The notes beneath the pieces are model-generated. The model saw only the letters and a list, made by a program, of their open reading frames with translations. It had not been told where the DNA came from and searched no databases. Position numbers and translations under genes: made by a program. DNA of 8,215 nucleotides from an uncultured Pirellula sp. (GTDB taxonomy: Bacteria > Planctomycetota > Planctomycetia > Pirellulales > Pirellulaceae), in assembly GCA_903892365.1 (NCBI GenBank), contig CAITIF010000771.1:1-8215 (forward strand). The letters run 5' to 3'. Positions 1-5,487 of the stretch are shown here, in pieces. How positions within the stretch are numbered: position 1 is the stretch's first letter; every line of letters starts with the position of its first letter.

Positions 1-5
1 AAACG

Positions 6-35
6 TTGACATGACGGGACGAAAACAAGTACAAT
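6..35 (+). promoter_or_regulatory. Probable sigma-70-type promoter for the arg block
   Basis: A perfect -35 hexamer TTGACA (6-11) is followed after 18 bp by TACAAT (30-35), a 5/6 match to the -10 consensus. This predicts a transcript start near position 42 and a leader of about 140 nt before argB. Every downstream gene is on the same strand, and argB, argF and the GXGXG gene are separated by only 1-4 nt, so one promoter could serve all of them. Promoter consensus is poorly characterised in planctomycetes; the call rests only on the match to the general bacterial housekeeping pattern. Confidence 0.5.
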
Positions 36-185
36 CTTAGGTTTCCCCAAGACGGGTTCAGTCCTATTTTCGGGTGCATTGCACTCATTTATCAGATTCA
101 CCAGACCGCCGGCACGAGTTAAATCGCGTCGGCGTTCTTGATTTATTGGCCTTTGAAAAAACACTCGCCCAGGAACCTCAGACCA
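36..185 (+). other. argB leader region with inverted repeat and small stem-loop
   Basis: This is noncoding leader between the predicted promoter and the preferred argB start. It contains a 5-1-5 inverted repeat, GTGCA-T-TGCAC (74-84), which could be an operator half-site pair. It also contains a possible 7-bp stem, with arms at 107-113 and 128-134 (one G-T pair) and a 14-nt loop. No run of T follows the stem, so it does not look like a factor-independent terminator. I see no ArgR-type box and no recognisable riboswitch. The region also contains an in-frame TTG (138) that could in principle start argB earlier. Confidence 0.3.
171..174 (+). promoter_or_regulatory. Ribosome binding site deciding the argB start
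   Basis: AGGA lies 11 nt before the GTG at 186. The earlier in-frame TTG at 138 has no purine-rich site upstream, so this short motif is the main reason for preferring the shorter protein. The spacing is slightly long and planctomycete genes often lack a clear site, so it is moderate evidence only. Confidence 0.35.
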
Positions 186-1112
186 GTGAACGTGCAAGAA
201 CAAAAGGAAGCCATTGCCAAAGCGGATACGCTCATTGAAGCGATGGGATGGATACGGCGATTCCGCGGCAAAACGACGGTCATCAAGCTGGGTGGATCAC
301 TGATGGGAAACCCAGATGCTATGCGGCATACGCTTCTAGATATCATTTTTATGGAGTCGGTTGGCATGCGACCGGTGGTTGTTCACGGTGGTGGACCTTC
401 TATCAATAAGGCCATGGAGGCTGCTGCTATTGAACCGGTATGGGTGAAGGGGCGTCGATGGACAGATGCACGCACGCTTGAGATTGTCGAAAATGTACTT
501 GGGTATGAACTCAACGAGCATTTGACGAACGAAGTCGAACGTCTGGGTGGACGAGCCATGAATTTGAATTTCCGAACGACCAACGTGTTGTTCGGCGAAA
601 AGCTGCTGTTGGATGAACCGGGGTCGGAACCGTTGGACCTTGGGTTCGTAGGGCAAGTAACTCGGGTTGATCGCCGGTCGATCGAAAGCCTGACTTACAC
701 CGAACAGATTCCGATTATTCCTTCGATGTGCATCGATGAATCGGGGCAAAAATACAACGTGAATGCCGACACGGCCGCGATGGCAGTTGCGGAGGCTTTG
801 GGCGCAGAGAAGCTGATCTTCATCAGCGACGTCAATGGTGTTCGCCGCGATAAAAACGACCCAGCCAGCGTGATTCATTCGCTGACAGCCAGCGAAGCGC
901 GTCAACTGATTCAAGATGGCGTGATTGCTGGCGGAATGATCCCCAAGGTGGAAGCGTGTCTATCCACTCTTGATCGAGGGGTTGGCAAAGTGCACATCAT
1001 CGACGGCCAGCTAAGGCACTCGTTATTACTAGAAATTTACACCACCGCCGGGGTAGGAACAGAGATCGTTCAAAGTCGAGAATCGGCAGCCCTTCGGATA
1101 AGTCCAACATAA
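186..1112 (+). CDS. argB: Acetylglutamate kinase (ArgB)
   Basis: Phosphorylates N-acetyl-L-glutamate with ATP, the second step of arginine (ornithine) synthesis, in the cytoplasm. Family motifs are all visible (numbered from the GTG at 186): KLGG at 34-37, the HGGGP acetylglutamate loop at 67-71, KGRRWTD near 88-94, NVNAD at 191-195 and GGMIPK with the catalytic-type lysine at 254. The N-terminal helix ending in GWIRRFRGK, and a C-terminal stretch HSLLLEI...AGVGTEIV, resemble arginine-inhibited hexameric kinases (Pseudomonas/Thermotoga type), so feedback inhibition by arginine is likely. Start choice: GTG 186 has AGGA (171-174) 11 nt upstream and gives 308 aa, close to the usual length. A TTG at 138 (324 aa) lies at the foot of the leader stem without a ribosome site and is less likely. 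argF begins 1 nt after the stop, so translation is probably coupled. Confidence 0.95.
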   Translation: MNVQEQKEAIAKADTLIEAMGWIRRFRGKTTVIKLGGSLMGNPDAMRHTLLDIIFMESVGMRPVVVHGGGPSINKAMEAAAIEPVWVKGRRWTDARTLEIVENVLGYELNEHLTNEVERLGGRAMNLNFRTTNVLFGEKLLLDEPGSEPLDLGFVGQVTRVDRRSIESLTYTEQIPIIPSMCIDESGQKYNVNADTAAMAVAEALGAEKLIFISDVNGVRRDKNDPASVIHSLTASEARQLIQDGVIAGGMIPKVEACLSTLDRGVGKVHIIDGQLRHSLLLEIYTTAGVGTEIVQSRESAALRISPT

Positions 1113-1113
1113 C

Positions 1114-2049
1114 ATGAAGCACTTGCGTTCCCTGTTCGATCTTCGTATCGACGAATTTCACAACATTATCCATATCGCCGATTCACTCAAGAAGAATCTT
1201 GGGAACAACGAGCGTCCAGACTTGTTAAAGAATCGAACTCTGGCGCTTCTCTTCGAAAAGGCAAGCTTGCGGACTCGGGTCAGCTTTGAGGCGGGGATGA
1301 TCCAAATGGGTGGATCCGCTATCTATCTCACCAATGACGTCGGTTGGCGGGAACGCGAGACCATCTCCGACTTTGTGCGTGTTTTGGCCGAGTATTGCGA
1401 TTTTGTTGTTTGCCGAGCTATATCTCAATCCACCGTGGATGAGCTTGCAGCCCACAATGCGCTTCCGGTGATCAATGGGCTAACCGATCAATCCCATCCT
1501 TGCCAAGCCATGGCCGACATCATGACCATGCGCGAATATGCGGGAGACCTGAAGGGTAAACAACTCACCTTTGTAGGAGATGGTAATAACGTCGCAAGGT
1601 CGCTTTTGAAAGCAGCTGCCATTTGCGGAATGAAGTTTCGGTTAGCCGGACCGTCCAAGTTTCATTTGAGCGACACGTTGGCGGATCGAGTGAAGAATCA
1701 CTTTGGAAGTCTAGACTTCCAGCAGAGCGAAGATATCGCATCGATGGTTCGCGAATCGGACTTTATTTACACCGATGTGTGGACAAGTATGGGGCAAGAA
1801 GCGGAGGCCAAGGAACGTTCAGTTCTATTCGCTCCCTACCAAATCAACGCGTCGCTGATGAAGCTTGCGCCTGCTCATTGTCAGGTCTTGCATTGTCTTC
1901 CCGCTCGACGCGGGCTGGAGATCACCGACGAGGTAATCGATTCGAAAAGCAGCATTGTTTTTCAGCAAGCCGGAAATCGCATGCATCTTCAAAAAGGCCT
2001 GCTGATATGGTTGGCCGAACAAAATGGAATGATTGCAGGGCATTCTTGA
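1114..2049 (+). CDS. argF: Ornithine carbamoyltransferase (ArgF)
   Basis: Transfers the carbamoyl group from carbamoyl phosphate to ornithine, giving citrulline, in the cytoplasm. The 311-aa length is typical. Visible motifs in order: the carbamoyl-phosphate loop SLRTR at 51-55 (Leu where E. coli has Thr in STRTR, a variation I recall from other bacterial enzymes), HPCQ at 128-131, the ornithine-type DGNNV at 156-160, DVWTSMGQE at 221-229 (the SMG loop) and HCLPARRG at 260-267, whose Cys is the ornithine-binding catalytic residue. DGNNV and SMG separate it from aspartate carbamoyltransferase, and the SFE following SLRTR argues against the acetyl- or succinyl-ornithine variants. ATG 1114 starts 1 nt after the argB stop, with no clear ribosome site, which fits coupled translation. 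An 18-bp perfect palindrome lies inside the gene at 1704-1721. Confidence 0.95.
   Translation: MKHLRSLFDLRIDEFHNIIHIADSLKKNLGNNERPDLLKNRTLALLFEKASLRTRVSFEAGMIQMGGSAIYLTNDVGWRERETISDFVRVLAEYCDFVVCRAISQSTVDELAAHNALPVINGLTDQSHPCQAMADIMTMREYAGDLKGKQLTFVGDGNNVARSLLKAAAICGMKFRLAGPSKFHLSDTLADRVKNHFGSLDFQQSEDIASMVRESDFIYTDVWTSMGQEAEAKERSVLFAPYQINASLMKLAPAHCQVLHCLPARRGLEITDEVIDSKSSIVFQQAGNRMHLQKGLLIWLAEQNGMIAGHS
1704..1721. repeat. 18-bp perfect palindrome within argF
   Basis: TGGAAGTCTAGACTTCCA is its own reverse complement over 18 bp. It lies in the argF coding region (codons around residues 197-203, FGSLDFQ), which is not a strongly conserved catalytic part of the enzyme. Confidence 0.85.
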
Positions 2050-2053
2050 GCGA

Positions 2054-2731
2054 ATGAATACTCCATTTGTCATCCAGGCTGCGGATCGTACTGCCAGTTC
2101 GATTTTGCTTGAAATAGACGAACTTCGTGGCTCGCTCGCTAACGAATCGCCTGATCTTGTGATACGAATTGAAGGGGTCGCAAAATTGGATGCGATGGGG
2201 GCTGGGCTTCATGGTATTGCTTCGCTAGACATCCAAGGGGATGTCGGCGATTTTGGGCTTTGCTCCTTGCATGACTGTGAGTGTCGAGTCGATGGAAACG
2301 CGGGTGATTTCTTTTGCCACTCGTTAAAGTCTGGTCTCGTGATCTTAAAAGGGCACGCCAAGAATTCGTTGTGCGCTTTGGGATCGGGTGGTTTCTTGGC
2401 AATTTACGGTAATGCTGGTGATCGATTGGCGGTTGGCTTGCAGGGGGCCGAGATGGTTGTGCGAGGCTCCGCGGGCGATCTGGCTTGCTTAGGGATGCAG
2501 GACGGCTGTGTCGTGATAGGTGGTAATGCGGGACGTGAGCTGGGCAAAGGGATGCGAGGGGGAACCATTTACCTTCGTGGCGACGCCCTGTCCGTGAGTC
2601 CAGATATCGAAGAGATCCGCGTCCGAGAGCCAGACCGATTGAAGATTGGATTGCTGATGATCAAGGCCGGTATTAAATCCGCCGGTAAAGAGTTTCGGAT
2701 GTATCGATCGGTCCACGGCGAATCCAGTTAG
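2054..2731 (+). CDS. Free-standing GXGXG beta-helix protein, glutamate synthase C-terminal domain-like (GlxC/MgsB-like)
   Basis: A 225-aa protein consisting mainly of a right-handed beta-helix of the GXGXG family, the domain that forms the C-terminal part of glutamate synthase large subunit and that occurs as a separate subunit in GlxC and in MgsB of N-methylglutamate synthase. Glycines recur at exactly 19-residue spacing (62, 81, 100, 119, 138, 157, 176), mostly in a G-[ND]-A-G-[DR] context. The first ~55 residues are a separate N-terminal segment, and the last ~45 form a charged helical tail, similar in style to what I recall of MgsB. Seven cysteines are present; three (88, 107, 145) occupy the same place in their rungs. 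ATG 2054 is preferred, 4 nt after argF; an in-frame TTG at 2033 would overlap argF. In the parent enzymes this domain is structural, linking the ammonia-releasing and FMN domains. Formyltransferase/hydrolase subunit FhcC is an alternative family, but no fhc neighbours are present. The actual role here is unknown. Confidence 0.75.
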   Translation: MNTPFVIQAADRTASSILLEIDELRGSLANESPDLVIRIEGVAKLDAMGAGLHGIASLDIQGDVGDFGLCSLHDCECRVDGNAGDFFCHSLKSGLVILKGHAKNSLCALGSGGFLAIYGNAGDRLAVGLQGAEMVVRGSAGDLACLGMQDGCVVIGGNAGRELGKGMRGGTIYLRGDALSVSPDIEEIRVREPDRLKIGLLMIKAGIKSAGKEFRMYRSVHGESS

Positions 2732-2779
2732 AGCCCAGCACTGTACCTCTCCCTATGCGAAACTTATGACGATGCCATC

Positions 2780-3781
2780 ATGAATTTGAAGTCGACTCTT
2801 CCAAGCACTCTTAAAAAGCCGATTCAATCCGAGACGCTACTATCGCGGATTGGTCTTTGGAATGGATCTGCGTCGCTGGATACAACGAACGTCCGCAAAG
2901 ACAAGAACTGGAGCGATCGCTTATTCACCCGTTGTCTTTGCGACATTAATCTCAGTGTTCAGCAAAAGAACGCGATACGGATGGAGCTCGATAAATTAGG
3001 GCTCGGGGTTTTAGAACGGCAAAAGCCGATGCTCGCCAAGTCCGGTGGATCAGGGCCTGGGCAGGGGCATGCCCTTGCCCCATATTCGAAGCATTGCATC
3101 CTGGCTGTTTATCCGGATGAGCCGATCGATGCCGAGTCTCTAGCCGCGGCTACCACCATCGAGTTTCAAATGTTCGGAATTCCTTTTCAGGCGTTGCCAT
3201 CGAGTCGCATTGCAAGATGGACACCTTGCATGCCGATTGAAATAGCGAACGTCGATCAAATGGCCCAAAAGATCAATACGGTCAGGACAATGGTGAACGG
3301 GCGTTGTCGAATTGGGGCGGCCATCAGTCCAGCCTCGGTCTATGAAGACGTTCGCTCCATGGTCGATTGCGGTGTGGATTATGTTTGTTTGCTGATCGAC
3401 GTTTTAGCGGAATGGTCCAATGGGTTCGGCGTAGAGCTGGGGATGATGGATGTCCATCTCGAACAGGCCCTGAAAGGCCTTCGCGATTCAGGGACCAACG
3501 TCAAGCTTTCCGTTTCGGTGAATACCACTTCGGCTCAGCAAATGGTGGGGCTATTTCAGGCAGGAATCGACACTGTTTCCGTGGATTCGTTTCTTGCACA
3601 ACGCAGGCCAGCCGAAAAGATTGAAACCAAGGATCGCTATGGTTCGGTGCTCAGTTACGGAGCAGCCCAAGTCTCGCCGTTTGCCTGGATGCCATCGGCC
3701 TTGCAAGAACTGGAGCAAGACTTGGCCGATTGGCAGCTATTTTCGGGAGCAAAACCGTCTCTTGGGACTTCTCCTGGATAG
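2780..3781 (+). CDS. Divergent protein with a degenerate glutamate-synthase FMN-barrel-like C-terminal half
   Basis: A 333-aa predicted cytoplasmic protein with no signal peptide or membrane segment. Residues ~126-275 resemble the late part of the glutamate synthase/GlxD/MgsC barrel: IEIANVDQMAQKI (153-165) sits where the family has its SIEDL-type segment, IGAAISPASVYEDV (178-191) and CGVDYV (197-202) match a VKIGA...EDV...AGAD strand-helix, and AGIDTVSVDSFL (261-272) matches the terminal ALGADAVAIGTA strand. The DG(M)QGGT glycine motif expected after the AGAD strand is replaced by LLIDVLAEWSN, and no cysteine cluster of the 3Fe-4S type is present, so normal FMN/iron-sulfur catalysis is doubtful. 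The N-terminal ~85 residues are not recognised. A Gly-rich linker (89-101) is encoded by a near-perfect inverted repeat. It follows the GXGXG gene by 48 nt, which supports a two-subunit assembly. The family call is by eye and remote; an unrelated TIM barrel is possible. Confidence 0.5.
   Translation: MNLKSTLPSTLKKPIQSETLLSRIGLWNGSASLDTTNVRKDKNWSDRLFTRCLCDINLSVQQKNAIRMELDKLGLGVLERQKPMLAKSGGSGPGQGHALAPYSKHCILAVYPDEPIDAESLAAATTIEFQMFGIPFQALPSSRIARWTPCMPIEIANVDQMAQKINTVRTMVNGRCRIGAAISPASVYEDVRSMVDCGVDYVCLLIDVLAEWSNGFGVELGMMDVHLEQALKGLRDSGTNVKLSVSVNTTSAQQMVGLFQAGIDTVSVDSFLAQRRPAEKIETKDRYGSVLSYGAAQVSPFAWMPSALQELEQDLADWQLFSGAKPSLGTSPG
3059..3080. repeat. 22-bp near-perfect inverted repeat inside the FMN-like gene
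   Basis: Arms GGGCAGGGGC (3059-3068) and GCCCTTGCCC (3071-3080) flank a 2-bp centre. They pair along all ten positions with a single G-T pair in the RNA. No T-run follows, so it is not a terminator. It encodes residues 94-101 in the linker between the unrecognised N-terminal part and the barrel-like part. Confidence 0.7.
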
Positions 3782-3836
3782 TCTGCGAAGAACAAACCGA
3801 ATTGCTAATGTACCTAATTCAGGTATCCTCTAAAGG

Positions 3837-4739
3837 ATGAACAACCAACATTCGGTCACGATTCCGGAGCAACCGCGATTTCCAACGGCAGGAAAATCCC
3901 AACCTGCGATTTCCGATCCGCAACGCTCCTGGGTTCAATCTTCTCAAGTCGTTTTCATGCTCGCTTGGCGCGAGTGGATTCGCTTCTTTCGCCAACCATT
4001 TCGCGTGGCTGCAGCACTGCTTCAACCCATTCTTTTTTGGGTGTTGTTTGGAACGGGAATGCACAGTTCCTTTCGTGGTGATAGCCAGTCGGCTGACTTC
4101 ATGACCTATTTTATGCCCGGAACGGTGGCGATGATCTTGCTTTTTACCTCCATCTTTTCCACGATCACCATCATTGAAGATAGGCGGGAAGGCTTTCTCC
4201 AAAGCGTTCTCGTAGCTGCAACACCTCGTTGGGCCATCGCCGTAGGGAAAGCAATTGGTAGTGCTGCGATTGCTTGGGTGCAGGCACTTGTTTATGTTCT
4301 GATGGCGATCGGCTTGGGGTACTTGGAGTTTGGCAATGGAACGATTTTGCTAGCATGCTTTATGGTGTTGGTGGCCGTAGCCGTTTCCAGCTTAGGGGTT
4401 TGTTGTGCTTGGCCCATGAACAGCACTCAGGAGTTTCATTCCGTCATGAACTTGGTGTTGATGCCGATGTGGTTGCTGAGCTGGGCTTTCTTTCCTGTCC
4501 CCGCCGTTGGAACCGAAGATGCTTGGGGCCAAGTTGCGTTGCATTGGGTCATGCGTTGCAATCCCATGACCTATGCGGTTTCAGGGTTTCGGCATTTGAT
4601 GTTTCAAGTAGAAGCTCAGGGGCGATACTGGGTTCCGTCGTTGTGGACGAGTGTCTGGGTTACATTTGCGTTTGCGGCCATAGTCACCATGGCTGCCGTA
4701 TGGTTAGTTCATCGTAAGCAGAGAGGGGAACTTTCATGA
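3837..4739 (+). CDS. ABC-2 type transporter permease
   Basis: A 300-aa inner-membrane protein of the ABC-2 (DrrB/NodJ-like) permease family, the membrane half of an ATP-driven exporter. A polar N-terminal tail (~1-40) precedes an amphipathic stretch rich in Arg and aromatic residues (LAWREWIRFFRQPFR). About six hydrophobic segments follow, near 57-75, 93-113, 133-160, 169-192, 202-220 and 270-291. The cytoplasmic loop EDRREGFLQSVLVAATP (114-130) is the family signature that couples to the ATPase. No ATP-binding gene lies next to it on either side in this window, so the partner must be elsewhere. The gene overlaps the sco gene by ATGA, implying joint translation and a link to copper or cytochrome oxidase assembly. 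Substrate unknown. ATG 3837 has AAAGG immediately before it with no spacing; an internal ATG at codon 41 is an alternative that would drop the polar tail. Confidence 0.88.
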   Translation: MNNQHSVTIPEQPRFPTAGKSQPAISDPQRSWVQSSQVVFMLAWREWIRFFRQPFRVAAALLQPILFWVLFGTGMHSSFRGDSQSADFMTYFMPGTVAMILLFTSIFSTITIIEDRREGFLQSVLVAATPRWAIAVGKAIGSAAIAWVQALVYVLMAIGLGYLEFGNGTILLACFMVLVAVAVSSLGVCCAWPMNSTQEFHSVMNLVLMPMWLLSWAFFPVPAVGTEDAWGQVALHWVMRCNPMTYAVSGFRHLMFQVEAQGRYWVPSLWTSVWVTFAFAAIVTMAAVWLVHRKQRGELS

Positions 4740-5458
4740 GATCGATGCCGCGAATTTTGGGAATTGCCGCCGGAATCCTAGCCGGGACAATCTTCGCGAT
4801 TTTGATGCGAGGTCCCATTCGAGGAAAGCCTAATTCCGTCGATGCGAATCACGGTCCGAACGTCGCGACGATTGAGGTCGATGTGGATTCGGAATCCGAG
4901 CGCGAACAAGTTCCGGATCCAGGACGTCGCAGCACCATTTTGGAGCTTGTTTCAGCCGCCAAAAAGCAACCGGAATGGTTGACCGAATTTGAAATGACCG
5001 AGCGCAGTGGGCAATTAGTTGGCTCCAAGGAACTGCGCGGTGAACCGTACATTGCCTGTTTCTTTTTCTCGACCTGCCCCGGAACTTGCACTAGGCAAAG
5101 CAACAAAATGCAGCTGCTGCAAAACAAGTTCAAGGGAAAGCCCATTAAGTTTGTGAGTATTTCGGTTGATCCGGAAAGCGACACTCCTGCAGTGTTGCAA
5201 GAATATGCTGAGAAGTTTCAAGCCGACCCCAATCGTTGGCTGTTCCTGACCAGTCCTATCGAATACGTTGTTCGAGTTGGCACAGAGAAGTTCTTCCTGG
5301 CCGGAGTAGAAAAACGTGGGCACCCCGATCGCTTTTGCTTAGTCAATTCAGAAGGAGACTTAGTGGGCTCGTACGTATGGCTGGATCAGGAAGAATTTGA
5401 TCAATTGATTGTGCACGCAAACGAGTTGTTAGAAAAGTCACCGAGTAAGACCGAGTAA
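4736..5458 (+). CDS. Sco1/SenC family copper-binding thioredoxin-fold protein
   Basis: A 240-aa protein anchored by one N-terminal membrane segment (~5-24) with the thioredoxin-like domain outside the cytoplasmic membrane. Sco proteins deliver or reduce copper for the CuA site of cytochrome c oxidase. The metal-binding set is complete: CPGTC with Cys114 and Cys118, and a distal His196 in GHPDRF. SISVDPESDTP (141-151) and the following YAEKF...WLFLTS are also family-typical. A small deviation is Thr after the second Cys, where Pro is common. A ~60-residue polar, acidic linker separates the anchor from the domain. It overlaps the permease by 4 nt (ATGA), so the two are probably co-translated. 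The last codons come from a 10-bp tandem duplication that supplies the stop. No oxidase subunit gene is in the window. Confidence 0.92.
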   Translation: MRSMPRILGIAAGILAGTIFAILMRGPIRGKPNSVDANHGPNVATIEVDVDSESEREQVPDPGRRSTILELVSAAKKQPEWLTEFEMTERSGQLVGSKELRGEPYIACFFFSTCPGTCTRQSNKMQLLQNKFKGKPIKFVSISVDPESDTPAVLQEYAEKFQADPNRWLFLTSPIEYVVRVGTEKFFLAGVEKRGHPDRFCLVNSEGDLVGSYVWLDQEEFDQLIVHANELLEKSPSKTE

Positions 5459-5459
5459 G
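5440..5459. repeat. 10-bp tandem duplication at the end of the sco gene
   Basis: ACCGAGTAAG occurs twice head to tail (5440-5449 and 5450-5459). Because 10 is not a multiple of 3, the first copy is read as Pro-Ser-Lys and the second, in a different frame, as Thr-Glu-stop. The sco stop codon therefore lies in the second copy. Confidence 0.85.
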
Positions 5460-5473
5460 TCACGTAGAAAAAC

Positions 5474-5478
5474 AGGAG
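5474..5478 (+). promoter_or_regulatory. Ribosome binding site of the PqaA-like gene
   Basis: AGGAG with 9 nt to ATG 5488 is the best Shine-Dalgarno match in the window and fixes the start. A nearer ATG at 5483 is in another frame. Confidence 0.6.
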
Positions 5479-5487
5479 CTGGATGGC

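Noticed and set aside
107..150. Rho-independent terminator or attenuator before argB
   Set aside because: The stem is short (7 bp with a G-T pair), the loop is large and no T-run follows.
138..185. TTG start giving a 324-aa ArgB
   Set aside because: There is no ribosome site before it, it adjoins the leader stem-loop, and the extra 16 residues do not resemble the family; GTG 186 has AGGA upstream.
336..914. 192-codon open frame on the minus strand
   Set aside because: It lies entirely opposite argB, whose kinase motifs are unmistakable; the minus-strand product has no recognisable domain and is a shadow.
1623..2057. 144-codon plus-strand frame overlapping argF
   Set aside because: It is the wrong frame of argF; its Arg/Ser-rich composition is typical of a shadow frame.
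2054..2731. FhcC/FwdC (formyltransferase/hydrolase or formylmethanofuran dehydrogenase subunit C)
   Set aside because: These share GXGXG repeats and planctomycetes do carry C1 genes, but no fhc neighbours are present and the adjacent barrel protein fits the glutamate-synthase group better. Not fully excluded.
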